Assembly: GCA_023974075.1 (NCBI GenBank)
Contig: JAMFTG010000287.1
Location: forward strand, 1-64,000
Length of the DNA stretch: 64,000 nucleotides
Direction of reading: 5' to 3'
Origin: Chaenocephalus aceratus
Taxonomy: Eukaryota > Chordata > Actinopteri > Perciformes > Channichthyidae
A program made the translations under genes and the position numbers. The notes under the pieces are model-generated. The model saw only the letters and a list, made by a program, of their open reading frames with translations. It was not told the origin of the DNA and did not search any database. Of the stretch, positions 26,651 through 37,759 are shown one piece after another (within the stretch, counting starts at the first letter, position 1; the number at the start of each line of letters is the position of its first letter).

Positions 26651-28037
26651 CAGGGGTGCCCAACCTTTTTTGAACCGAGAGCTACTTTTAAAGTTGCCAG
26701 TCTGCCGAGATCTACCAGTCCAAGTAGAGAGGCGTAGCCATTACTGACAGCCTACTACCAGGTAAATACACACTTCTACTTGTATACAACTGACCTTTGT
26801 ACGATTAATACTTCATAAAATACTGCAGATCCTTTATCTTAGTATTTAACTGAAGTTACACAACAGTGTTGTTGATACAGAGTTGGAGTTTATTCACACG
26901 TCACATACTACAGTGGGTAATGTTTTCAAGAACCATTGAACAGTGCTGCCACATATGACGCAGGAAAAAAAGAAAAGACTCTGAACGCTTTCTTTGCCAT
27001 TATATAACAATAGTGTTGCTACAAAAGTATAAATTAGGCTTACTAATAAGACAACTCAGATCTGAAGCTACACAGGAATCTGCTGCCAAAGTGCAATAAA
27101 AAAGACAAAATTAATAGAATCAAACCCTTTTTTGTTGCATTTTAGTAGATTATAAAAATAAATGCCTTTAAAATAGGATGCAAGCAATAGTTTCTTAACC
27201 TGAATTGATAATAGACTATAATCAATTTAAGTTTGCATTCTTATACCATTTTGTACAATAATTATAATGAATAAGTTCAAACAAACTAAAAATCACAGCT
27301 GATTAATAACTAACTTGAGTTTTTATTATATCAAAAACCTGTTGAAATGCTTCTGTTATTTTTACTGTTTTTACTATTTTTACTGTTTACAGCCTCCAGG
27401 AATGCTTCTTTCACAACTTCGTGAACTTGTGTTTCGCAAGAACGTGACTGACCCGATAAGATGCTCTGGAGCAGCCTTGCTCTTGTTGTTGGGCCTGGTG
27501 GAAATGGACTGCTGTGCATTTAGCTGTCCTTTCAGGCCCCTCCCCTTTTGGGAGCGTAGGGCAGAATCAGGAGGGAATTCCGTCTCGTAGCGTTTGTGCA
27601 CTGTTTTGAAATGCCGCTCCTAAATTACCCTTCTTCGATAAAGCTACGCTCACATTGCAGATGAGACAGATGGACTTTGAATTGGAATAGATAACAAAAT
27701 AATCATCCTCCCACTCGGAGTGAAAATTATATATTTTGGGCTCTTTTGCTTCTGCCATAATTGCGGTCTTGTGTGTGTGCGGACTGTCACTCCTGTTGAC
27801 ACGGACAACGTCAGCGAAATATTGCCCACTGCCCACCAGCCACGCCCCGACACCTGGGGTCACGCCGGCCAATCACAAAGCTTTGATGCGTTCAAGTGCA
27901 TTATTCTGGCACAGGAAGATTATGTTATAGGACATTAACGATAAAACAGAATATTGTTGTTCTATTTTTAGACACATCTCGCGATCGACTGGGAATCTCC
28001 CTGCGGTCGATGGCGATCGACTGGTTGGGCACCCCTG
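26651..28037. mobile_element. hAT element inserted in the L2 LINE
   Basis: Perfect 15-base inverted termini (CAGGGGTGCCCAACC) and a perfect 8-base target duplication CCGTAGAG at 26643-26650 and 28038-28045 identify a hAT element 1387 bases long. Autonomous hATs are about 3 kb or more, so most of the transposase has been lost by internal deletion. The remaining coding part is described separately. Confidence 0.95.
27380..27758 (-). pseudogene. N-terminal fragment of hAT transposase (GTF2IRD2/ZBED-like)
   Basis: MAEAKEPKIYNFHSEWEDDY is followed by SICLICNVSVALSKKGNL, a CxxC half of a BED-like zinc finger. A frame change then leads to HKRYETEFPPDSALRSQKG. This layout is the usual start of hAT transposases related to GTF2IRD2-like proteins. 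Everything after the DNA-binding region, including the catalytic residues, is absent. Confidence 0.75.
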
Positions 28038-28486
28038 CCGTAGAGGATGCTATTGCAGTAGTCGAGTCGTGAAGTGATGAATGCATGAATCAGGGTTTCA
28101 GCAGCAGAGGAGGAGAGTGATGGGCGGAGACGGGCAATGTTTTTGAGGTGGTAAAAGGCGGTCCTGGTGATGTGATGTATGTGGTGGTTGAATTTGAGCT
28201 GACTGTCGAAGATGACTCCGAGGTTGCGGATGTGAGGGGGGAGATAGAGTGTGGCTGTCAATGGTGAAGTTGAACTTCTGGATGTCTTTGATACGGGATG
28301 GGGGGGCCGATAATGATGATGTCTGATTTGGCACTGTTCAGTTGGAGATAGTTTGTTTGCATCCATGATTTTATTTCTGAGAGACAGTTGGTGAGAGTGG
28401 AGTGTGTTGTGGGGGTGATGGTTTTTGTTGAGATATAAAGTTGGATGCCATTGGCGTAGCAGTGAAATTGAAGGTTGTGGCGACAA
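28038..28486 (-). mobile_element. L2-type LINE, 5' half of the interrupted copy
   Basis: Minus-strand reading includes LQFHCYANGIQLYIS, then NLGVIFDSQLKFNHHI, then TLIHAFITSRLDYCNSILYG. The catalytic YADD box is YANG here, so the reverse transcriptase is inactive. The upstream edge is a sharp stop at about 28487 (5' truncation). Confidence 0.88.
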
Positions 28487-30413
28487 ATTATTTTTTTTGC
28501 ATTGTGTGAAAAGAAATGTAAGATGTTGTTTAATTGCTTATATATTTAAGTTCCACGTCACGTTTTCAGTTTTGGCGGCAGTTCTTCATGTTTGTCCAGA
28601 AGTCTTCTCATCAGGGCTCCATAAATAGAGAACTACGGCAGATATGTAATATTTAATGCAGCCGAACCGTGTATTGCAATGCCGTTATGTGATGACTTTC
28701 AAAGAGAAAAGCAAGCACACTCGGAATAAAGTATTATTTTATATCTGGGAAGGCATTTGCCTTCATCAGATGGAAAGTGTTTTGACCAACAACTTAAGTA
28801 TTTCTTATAGCTATGCAGGGCATGCAAGCGAGCAAACACAAACAAGTGGAATGAAGAATAACATTTAAATTGTACAATATAATATTGTGGTGGTTCATCT
28901 TATAATCCAGTCAAGAGAATGCACCAGACAGCATCTAAGATAACAAATAAAAAATGTCTAGGGGGACGGAGGCCCCCCAAACCCTTCGTGCCATTTCGTC
29001 CGCGTGCATTTTTCAGGGCAATCTCTATTGGGCTCAGGGCCATCTGTAAATTAGCTTAGATGGCCCACAGGGCCATCTCCCAAAATCCTTAATGTCATGC
29101 ACTTGGACTGTAGACCACTTGGAGTAAAATCCATGTGAAAATTGCTTCTCACTGTTCTCAGGTCAAATATGTATATTTGATTAAAAATGCGATTAATTTC
29201 GATTAATTAATTACAAAGCCTCTAATTAATTAGATTAATTTTTTTAATCGAGTCCCGGCTCTACTTATTTTTATAACAAGCGTGAAATAAACTTTCATAT
29301 TTCCTGTAATTATAATCAATCTGAAGCTCCTGCTTTAAGGAATGAGCTGCTGACAGAATAAAGTAAACCCTCTGGAGAGCTGAGAGCTGTTTGTTTCTTA
29401 ACCTGTTAAGCCCGAGAGGACCCTAATCCGGCTCTGGCGGGTAGTTTTTTCACGAAACTGTGTCTCAGGGCTTCTTAATATTTAAAAACCTATTAATGTG
29501 TCATACTCACTGAACGGTTAGAAACTCAGCTAACTGAAGATATGAACCATTTTTACCGAAACAAAGCACAAGTCTCACAAGAAGCGTCTAAATTAGCCCT
29601 GAGCGAAAAAATGTACTTACAGATGTAGCGCTTCGTTTCAGACGCCTACCCGTGCGGTCCGTGATCGGCACGGGGTGGGCCCCTGCTGAAAAGGAAAACC
29701 CCCCCGCAGGACTTGAAACGCCCCCTTGATAAATACATTTAATTATAATGAAACCAGCTGCAATGGATCATGGATCCACCAGGGGGAGCCGTGAAAAGCT
29801 GCCACACTGGAACTCATGTGGAATAAACAGCTGATCTACAGGTATCTGATATAGCGGATATTTGTTAAGATCCATATGTCACGGATAGGATCATATTCTG
29901 TGCTAAATAAGAGACATGTAATCATTTACTAAACATCACCATGTTTTTATTTAACAAAATAATGTTTAATTCACGTTGGCGTAAGTACAAAACCATCGCT
30001 ATGTTTTTAGATCAGGAAATGCATCCGGCTCAAACAAACGATTTTCAATCATCATCCTCACGATCATTTAATGTATCATATGTTCGCGAGTTGAAATGAA
30101 TGCACTAAATTTAATCCACGTGAGTTTACAAAAACAAAAATAATTGCTTTGTTTTTATATCACATCCGACCGGAGGAAAATGCAGCGGCTCTCACTACCG
30201 ATCATCCTAATCCCACGGGCAAACAATAATATGTACAGTGTTAATAGTTTACTGTATTATTAGTGTCTAATATTACTGGGGATTTCGGAATGGTACTGGA
30301 TTTTGATTTATTGTATCGGCTTCATATCGCAATATATTCCCGAAGTCTGAAATGCAAAAATGTCCCACATTAGGGCAATTCACCCTACATTTAATCATTC
30401 AAACAAAATCATA
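28487..30413. other. Repeat-like intergenic sequence, no gene seen
   Basis: At 29160-29280, alternating ATTAATTA blocks run into AATCGAGTCCCGGCTCTA, a motif often found at ends of teleost DNA transposons. At 29399, TTAACCTGTTAAGCCCGAG looks like another element end. No coding frame was found. Confidence 0.4.
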
Positions 30414-30856
30414 TTTCGTTTCTTTTTAACGAAATAAATGTGGTTTAATCCACATAATTTACTGTGTTAATTGTTTACTGTAGTATTGTGCACATTACTT
30501 TTCGCTGCTTGTTGCACCTGGTTAGAAGCTAAACTGCATTTCGTTGTCTCAGTACCTGCAATAATATGTGCAATAACAATAAAGTTGAATCTAATCTTGA
30601 GCAGGAACAAATGTATTTAGGCTACTTAGTACATATCTGACATACACGATTAAACACATTTGTGCATTTTTTAAACCGAGTCATGCCGAGTCCGGAGGTG
30701 GCGGCACATTAAAGTGTGCACCTGATTGTTTAACTTGAAGGTGCCTGATGACATTTCGTTTATTTTTAACGGAATAAATGTGGTTTAATCCACATAATTT
30801 AGGCCTACTGTGTTAATTGTTTACTGTAGTATTGTTTAACTTGAAGGTGCCTGATG
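30414..30856. repeat. Local direct repeats
   Basis: The block ATAAATGTGGTTTAATCCAC then ATAATTTA occurs at 30435 and 30774. A 26-base stretch (ATTGTTTAACTTGAAGGTGC then CTGATG) is identical at 30725-30750 and 30831-30856. Confidence 0.85.
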
Positions 30857-31448
30857 CAGAGTCCTGCACGGGTCTGATTTTCAAGACCCGCTCCCGCCCC
30901 GCGACGTGCAATACCAAACCCGCCCCGCTGCCCGCACATATTGCCAATTAGTTCCGCAACCCGACCCGTCGGCACAAGATCCGCAACCCGACCCGAACCC
31001 GCATAGCCTAGCCTATATATGAGTAGTGAAAACGTGCAATTATTAACACATGCAGTTGCATATTTGTCTCAAAAAGTGTGGGATGTTGGTTATTTTCTCC
31101 ATCTAGGAACCAAAAGCCTCCCAGACGTTGGATTTTGCTCTTGGGGAAGTGTTATTGAAAATGCTGTATTCTCCACTAGCTTTCACCTCAGCCATTTCAA
31201 ATGTGGCGCGTACAGTAGCAGATCGATGCGCTGCAGAGGTTATGATTATGCGCGGTCCCGCGGGGGAGAAGTCTGAGGATTTAAACATTAAACTAAATTA
31301 TTATTATTTTAATATATTTATTATGCAATACCCGCGACCCGACCCACATCATTTTTGTTTTACCCAGAACCGAACCCGGAAAAAAAGCGTTTGAAAAAAT
31401 ACCACCCGCGAATCACCTTTTTTGCGGGTCACCCGATGCAGGACTCTG
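30857..31448. mobile_element. Non-autonomous hAT element, 592 bases
   Basis: Termini CAGAGTCCTGCA and TGCAGGACTCTG are a 12-base perfect inverted repeat. A perfect 8-base target duplication GCCTGATG lies at 30849-30856 and 31449-31456. The subterminal parts are rich in GACCCG and CGGGTC blocks. The inner open frames carry no transposase motif. Confidence 0.93.
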
Positions 31449-31799
31449 GCCTGATGTGAACATTTCCAGAAGAACTCTAGCTTGAATGGCCTTTGTATGT
31501 ATACAGTAGGCCTACAATACAGCCCAACCATGTACACCTTCCTTTTTTCCCATCCAAAGTTTGAATTGGATAAAGGTAATGGTTATCGATGGTGCTTTTA
31601 TAGCCTATTGTATACTAACTGTGTGATTTATATTGCTTTTCAAATGCATATATGGCCACCCATTTACACGACTCTTCCCGTCAAGAATATGAATAGAACT
31701 GAGGTAGATCACTTTACATTTCTGCAAATTAATTTTTAATCACACACGTCTCCCCGTCCCGAAAATGATAAATAAAATAAAAAGAGGAAAAAAATGTCA

Positions 31800-32182
31800 A
31801 GTTCAGTTTTCAACGTTTTATTTAAAATAAGTGACATAACAGACACCATACTGTAGGTCTATCTGCTGCGGAAACCAGGATGAGCTATTTCGGGATCTGT
31901 TTTTCGGGGGCTCCTCAGTCTCTCATTTACCCGGCTCCTGATCTTATGCCACTGGTCAATGTTCAGATTTGGGAACCAATTGGAAACATAGGACTCAATA
32001 TTTTTCAACCTCTTGAGGGGAAAAAGGGAAGGTGTAAATGGTTGAATGATGAATAAACAGTGAGGAGGGGTACCGTATGAATACATTGATATACACAGCA
32101 ACCCAGCCTGTGAGCAGTATGAACACCAATGAGCGCTCAGCTGGAGATACCAGCGAGTCGAGAGAGATAATGATATCTGCAT
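31800..32182 (-). CDS. Hypothetical C-terminal exon, unrecognised
   Basis: I do not recognise this. On minus, after a possible acceptor near 32015 (CCCCTCAAG), the frame reads ESYVSNWFPNLNIDQWHKI, then RSRVNERLRSPRKTDPEI, and stops at 31859. An AATAAA-like signal follows within 60 bases (near 31820). The charged, tryptophan-containing composition and the nearby signal make a real terminal exon of a gene or transposon possible. No upstream exon was identified. Confidence 0.25.
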
Positions 32183-32699
32183 TTTCTCTTTTGGTTTGAT
32201 TAGGACACATCCTGGGGATTGTGTTTACAAACATTGACCAGACCGTTCACCAGCCCCCACCCCCCATGTTGTCTATGCTGTCCTGTGTTGCGAACTCTTT
32301 GTTTATAACGAATTGCCATCGGAATGTGTGGAGGAAGGGTTACATTCCACAGCTCTCCCCCTCCCCCACTCTGTAGGTTTTTGTTTGCATATTTCTATGC
32401 CGTAATTCATACTGGTCCTCTCACGCACATACATTCTCCTTGCAGTATACATACATAGGCTATATGAGTCCGTGTATCTACGGACCATTTGTTTTTCTTT
32501 ATTAAAAAAGTAAACGGAAGAGCGTCTGAGAGGCGTGTTTGCCCTTTTGCTTTTTACCTTACTAAATGGTCTAATGGTCAGTGGAGCGAGGGGGGAGGCC
32601 CGCGAAACTCGCGGAAGTGATTTCAAAACAAAAAGCACTCGTTTGCTTGGAACAAAGAAAACGGCCAAGACACACATTGAGTCCAGAAAATGAATGTTA
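32183..32699. other. Intergenic, no gene seen
   Basis: A 157-residue minus-strand frame spans 32303-32776 but runs through the hairpin below and has no family features, so it is not called. Confidence 0.4.
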
Positions 32700-32769
32700 T
32701 TAAGGGCTGTAAATATAATAAGCCTGTGTCTAAAATTGACAACAGGCTTATTATATTTACAGCCCTTAA
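32700..32769. repeat. Perfect 28-base inverted repeat (hairpin)
   Basis: Arms TTAAGGGCTGTAAATATAAT then AAGCCTGT (32700-32727) and their exact complement (32742-32769) are separated by 14 bases. Confidence 0.95.
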
Positions 32770-32819
32770 GATACACTTTTGTGTTTAACAGCTGACCACC
32801 ATGACATACTTTGTTTTAG

Positions 32820-33110
32820 TAGATTTTGCATGAGAGCAAAATGTATAAATATGAGCATTAAATTATATGAATATGAGAACAAAATGCATGACTGTGTGAG
32901 TGACAATATATGAATGTGTGCATTGAAATATGATAATATGAGAGCAAAATGTATGAATGTGTGAGTGTAAATATATACGTGTGTGAGAGTGAAAATGTAA
33001 GTAAAAGGAGAATATATGTGTGTAAGAGTGAAAATGTATGTATGTAAAAGGAGAATATATGTGTGTAAGAGTGAAAATATGCTGCATTTTGAATATCCGA
33101 TAGTCCACCA
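32820..33110. repeat. Degenerate minisatellite
   Basis: Imperfect tandem units of about 30-45 bases built on 'gagagcaaaatgtatgaat' and 'ggagaatatatgtgtgtaag'. The two open minus-strand frames with repeated SYTHI-like strings come from this repetition. Confidence 0.75.
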
Positions 33111-33883
33111 TTTCCACCGGAAATATCAAACATTTAATAAAAGTGAAAAACAATGAACAAGACTTAACGTATTCATCATAATTAATTATATTTATTTCGT
33201 ATTGATGTAGGATTTTTGACTTTGTTTAGAGCAGTGATCTTCTACTATATGAAAATGTTGGACCCAAAATCACAAAAAAAACGTAAAAACAGATTTTGAA
33301 AATGATTATTTTTCATATAGGTAACACAAACATACACAACGAAACCATTTAAAAGCTGGAAATATATACATGGGGTGTCACTATGACAATGTGAAAGTTT
33401 GATTGAGGTAGCATGGGATTTCATTCTGATAAGGCAAAAGTGTTATTATAAATATAATACAAATATATATATATACACATTATGTACAAAAATCAGTTTT
33501 TTCTGTCTTTATCTGTGCCACGCTTCAAAGCGGTTTCTGTCAACTACGACACCGAGGGCAATATCACAGATTCCTCCTCCTCCTCCATGTCAAAAAACAA
33601 GCTTAAAGCTTGACACACGTTCAGAGTTCTCTTCATCATAGTTGAATCTTCAAAACTCTAAATCTATCTAACTATATCTAAATTCTCAATGTTTGTCTGT
33701 CACTTTACTTCAATCGCAGTCTCCCGCCACCTCTCTTCGTCTCCCGCCGCCTGTCTTCGTATATCTTCGTCTCTCTCCATTTCCCGCCGTCTTTCTTTGG
33801 TTCCCGCCGTCCCTCTTCGTCTCTTTTCGTCTCATTTCGTATCACTCCGTTTACCTAATTACCTCACCCCCTCCCTGGTAAAT
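33111..33883. other. Intergenic, no gene seen
   Basis: AT-rich to about 33540, then pyrimidine-rich stretches of 'ctcccgccgtctttcttcg' type at 33715-33850. No coding evidence. Confidence 0.4.
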
Positions 33884-34318
33884 ACATCCTGTTGAGCAGA
33901 ATCTACAGTTTCCAGTATTTTCCGTTTCGTAAAATGATAAAATACAGCGAAGATATTAAGATATGTGCTTCCATTATTCATACTTCTGAAATATATCTGT
34001 ATTAACTTTATATCATTGTATGTCCGTGTTTATTGGGTCTTTTTGCATGAAACAAAGACTGGCATATAATTTCAAGCCAGTACTTTTGACAGAAATACAC
34101 ATATACATCCTGTTGAGCAGGATCTACAGTTTCCAGTATTTTCCGTTTCGTAAAATGATCAAATACGGCGAATATATTCAAATATGTGCTTCCATTTTTC
34201 ATACTTTTGAAATGTATTAACTTTATATCATCGTATCTCCGTGTTTACTGGGTCTTTTTGCATTAAACAAAGACTGGGATATAGTTTCAAGCCAGTACTT
34301 TCGACAGAAACACACGGC
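33884..34318. repeat. Two-copy tandem duplication, period about 220 bases
   Basis: ACATCCTGTTGAGCAG starts both copies (33884 and 34105). They share CTACAGTTTCCAGTATTTTC, GTGCTTCCAT, TTAACTTTATATCAT and CAAGCCAGTACTTT, with modest divergence. Confidence 0.88.
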
Positions 34319-35062
34319 AATGTTGTACGGACTGTTGTTTTTATGCGCCACCGGCTTGAACAGGTCATGTAAATCCTGTAATTGAACTAATGGGGAAATT
34401 GGGCAATGCCCTCTAGCAATTTGGCAACACCCCCAGCCACTGGCATCTGCTGGGCTTTTGACTGGGACACACCCATTTGAGTCTGATTTGGAGTGCTACA
34501 TCTGTAGCACAGAACTCAAGGTAAAAATACCCTTATTATCGTAACTGCACAAACAAGATATCCGATTAAAGCTGAGATTCCACAGATTATATAGGTATTG
34601 GTATCATCACAGAGCAATCAGAATTCGCGAAAAGAAAACACAGACATCACAACACGAGATTGTCTCACCTTAGCTGTTGGTTTCTGATCAAAAGTCGTGT
34701 TCAATGGCATTAAAATGATAAAAAAGCGAAGGATTCACTCTGAGAAAATAAGATCAAATCGACTCCCTAATTAGTCATTCCAAAAACTTTGATTCGCCAC
34801 TTTTTTGCATTCAATTTTTAAAGCAACTTCAGTCCTAATCAAAAATACCAAATATGTAATCATTGTCAGGATTTTAACCCTTTAAATGCCATTTTGAAAA
34901 CATCAAATCACTGTTTTCCATATAATACATATCTGGGGAGTGGCTTCTTTTTTTATCACAGTCTTGGATATGTCACAGATAGTGAGAGTAGAGAGTGATA
35001 CGGAGGATGACGGTTATAAAGACACGTGTTTCTGAGACACTTTAAAGAGGCGTTAGACGTAC
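34319..35062. other. Intergenic or esd intron/3' side, no exon found
   Basis: I looked here for the last esterase D exon (a GYDHSYYF-like frame on minus) and did not find one. No other gene seen. Confidence 0.4.
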
Positions 35063-35230
35063 CGGCTGCAGTCTGAAGACGACGGGGATCTTCTTCTCGG
35101 AGCAGACGGCGACCAGGTTGTCCGGCAGCAGCTGATTGGCCGACAGGAACTGATCGTCCCGCCCCTGATCAATCAGGACGTCCAATGGAGGGCCGGGGTA
35201 CGAAGCAGCCAATACTGTGGCATCGTACTC
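35063..35230 (-). CDS. esd: Esterase D (S-formylglutathione hydrolase), penultimate exon
   Basis: The 168-base frame reads [28 protein letters not shown], then [20 protein letters not shown] and VFRLQP. This closely follows the conserved C-terminal part of esterase D, a cytosolic serine hydrolase of the glutathione-dependent formaldehyde detoxification pathway. The DDQF aspartate is at the position of the catalytic triad acid. The exon has a good acceptor (TTTTCCAG) and a donor (GTACGT). The next exon on this strand should carry the catalytic histidine and was not found in the window. Confidence 0.88.
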
Positions 35231-35233
35231 CTG

Positions 35234-35236
<3 letters not shown>

Positions 35237-35278
<42 letters not shown>
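35237..35278. repeat. (CA)n microsatellite in esd intron
   Basis: About 42 bases of CA, starting within 7 bases of the exon's 5' edge, so it abuts the acceptor's pyrimidine tract. Confidence 0.95.
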
Positions 35279-35281
<3 letters not shown>

Positions 35282-35549
35282 ACACACAAACGTCAACATT
35301 TATTGAAATACTAAAATAGTTGACGGTTATTTACTGTATCGTTCAGTAGATTCAGTTTGCATTAAAAAGACAAATCATCGTAACAAACGAGTCAATATAC
35401 AAACGTCATAAAGCTCTGGAGGCTCCAATAAATACTTAAATAGCTAGAATAGATATTAAAGAAACAGAAAAATAGGTGCTTTTTCTACACTATAAACCTC
35501 CAGCTTGCTTTTAAATGCTCTTTAAAAAAGATTACTAAATGAGATCATG

Positions 35550-35910
35550 ATAATTATTTCTAAAATGAACATAAACTATGCGTATCTAACCAAAAAAATC
35601 TGCTTTAATCCATCTTTGTTTTCATATATTTTGCACATTCTTTAGACAAGCTAAACACCTGAAGTACTTCTACACATCATCTAAAGTACGAGTCTAAACA
35701 AGTTAAATATCTGCAGAAATACGTGACTTCACAGACTCTTCTGCAGGATACATTAACAGCTACTAGCATAACACACTTGAATCTGTGGTGGAGCTAATGC
35801 ATTGTGGGTAATGTAATTACCCAATAAGATCAGTATCATTATTTCCAAACTTCACATAAAATATTTTCATTTAACCAAAATTTCTGCTTTAACCCATCTT
35901 TGTTTTCATA
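35550..35910. repeat. Local duplication in esd intron
   Basis: 'tctgctttaayccatctttg' followed by TTTTCATAT occurs at about 35597 and 35880, each preceded by a similar AACATAAA/CACATAAA stretch. Part of an approximately 285-base diverged duplication. Confidence 0.5.
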
Positions 35911-36792
35911 TGTGACCTGCTCTATCGAAATCAGTCGCATTCACCCGAAGACACATTTTGAGTTGTATACACTGTTGGAAAGAGGAGATTCCAAGCTTTC
36001 TAATGATATCAGGATTGTTTTTGTACTCCAAATATTAAGCAAAATATGTCACATTATATAATGACTGTCACCGAGTCATCATTTTGAGATAAAGGCCTTC
36101 GAAGTTTTCTCTTCTCTGGAATCCATCGATCTGATTGATTATTAGTGGAGCACATGATCAAAGTAGTACGGAGGGAAGATATATTCGTTTGGATTACTGG
36201 GGGAAGCTCGCGAGTGTGTGTGTGTGTGTGTATACGTGTGTGTGTGTGTGTATTTGTGTATTTTTGCGTTTGTGTGTATTGTTTGTTTCCCGGGGAAAAC
36301 ACTCACGAGAAACACCGGCTGTTGTTATGCCTGCTGTGACGTCAAGTTACTCCGTTCTCCGCTTGTAATTATGCCGAAGCTTCAAAGTTGTATTTATCAT
36401 CTGACTTTGCCGAAACAAGTTTAATATTCTGAAAGCCAAGACTTTGTTTATTTGAAATCAGATGAAAACAAACTGTAACGGACCCTGCCGTGTTATCTAT
36501 GATTACTATACGCTTACATTCATAATGTCAGCTGGAGGGAGGGGGGGCGGCGCTGCGGAAGAGCAGATTGCGAGTGAGAGGTGCCTGTCTTCGTCCCTTT
36601 ACAAGCTTCAAACATGTATCTATCGTGTGATTTTGGAAATAAAAGTTTCATATTCTGAAAGCCAAGACTTTGTTTATTTAAAATCAAACAAAACACCCGA
36701 ACCCCCGAAAAACTAGTTTCTTACGCAAATCCACGTTTATTTTGAAATGGAGCCGTTGCGACTTCCGACTGATTTCGATAGAGCGGGTCACA
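35911..36792. mobile_element. Non-autonomous inverted-repeat element in esd intron
   Basis: Left end TGTGACCTGCTCTATCGAAA then TCAGTCG; right end the complement of TGTGACCCGCTCTATCGAAA then TCAGTCG. That is one mismatch in 27 bases. TA lies at both junctions, which would fit a Tc1/mariner-type duplication. The interior has a GT array (36213-36280) and a diverged duplication (TATTCTGAAAGCCAAGACTT at 36426 and 36649). No transposase. Confidence 0.75.
36213..36280. repeat. Interrupted (GT)n array
   Basis: GT array with TATAC and TATTT interruptions, inside the inverted-repeat element. Confidence 0.9.
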
Positions 36793-36894
36793 TACATGTT
36801 GTACGTTCTTGTATTTTATACAACCACAACAAAAATATATATGTTTTTAGTGTGATGATGAGATCTGATGACACTCAGGTGTGTTTCCTCTCAC

Positions 36895-36983
36895 CTGCCA
36901 GGGGTCTCTGTCCGACCCCAGGTATCCAGAGAAAGCCTTCTGACCCCTGGGACTCTGAGCCGGGTTACAGATCGGAGCAAACG
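36895..36983 (-). CDS. esd: Esterase D exon upstream of the penultimate exon
   Basis: The 89-base exon reads [20 protein letters not shown] then [10 protein letters not shown], matching the conserved SAFAPICNP block of esterase D. Its acceptor is GTGTCAG and its donor GTGAGA. Phase joins to the exon at 35063-35230 give DPWQ-EYDATV, as expected for the family. The preceding exon with the GHSMGG nucleophile motif was not found between here and 41 kb. Confidence 0.9.
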
Positions 36984-37051
36984 CTGACACAGTCTGAGGA
37001 AACACGGGAGAATCAGAAATAAGGACCAGAATATGTGAACACACACACACA

Positions 37052-37170
37052 CACTGGATTCAAGATTCAAAGGTGTTATCATCATATGCTCAGCAGCTAC
37101 AGTGTAGAAATGGCAATGAAATTCTTCTGACCTGAGCTCCTCCAACAATGCAACATATATCATAAAATAC
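37052..37170. mobile_element. Interspersed repeat fragment, related to 24830-24910
   Basis: GATTCAAGATTCAAAGGTGT, AATGGCAATGAAATTCTTCT and CTCCTCCAACAATGCAACAT are shared in order with the earlier patch. Likely a LINE 3' tail, but too short to assign. Confidence 0.4.
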
Positions 37171-37759
37171 AAATAGTGCAAGAAGTCTACATATATGTAA
37201 ATAGAATATGATATGTAGAAGATTAGCATTGCACTCAGGGTCAAATACCAACAGACACACAGAGGTAAAGACAGAGTAACATGTGCATGCAGGTAGGGAA
37301 GGAAACAGCTGTTTATATGTGTGATGTGTGTGTGATAAACAACACTTACAGGTCTCCTATTGTACTGTTTTTAGGCAGATATTACAGGTCTCAGATATAT
37401 AAAAACATGTCTATGAAGTATTTTGCTCAAAATACCAAACAGATCATTCTAGCCTCAAACCCTCTATTTCAGCGCTGATATTTGTTGCCATCCGCACGAT
37501 ATTAGTCCTGGTGCAACAGTTCACCACCAGAGAGTTTCACAGGCAGTTAGGGAAAAGGTTCTATAAAAATCAAACAATTTGAAATGTTGTTGATCACTGC
37601 TAAAACAAAGCTATTTTCCATCGTTCCTGTGACCTAGTGTCCAAAAGTATAGTTTAAATATAATGCCTATAAAACCCTGCCTGCCGTCATTGTTGTTTTA
37701 TTTAACACTTTTGTTAAACACTAGATCCCATGTCTTTCAAAATATACTTCATTGCCCAC
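37171..37759. other. Intergenic, no gene seen
   Basis: No coding frame or repeat recognised. Confidence 0.4.

Noticed and set aside
32303..32776. 157-residue minus-strand frame
   Set aside because: Its start lies inside a perfect hairpin, and the composition shows no domain.
32858..33153. 91- and 96-residue minus-strand frames rich in SYTHIF repeats
   Set aside because: By-products of a degenerate minisatellite.
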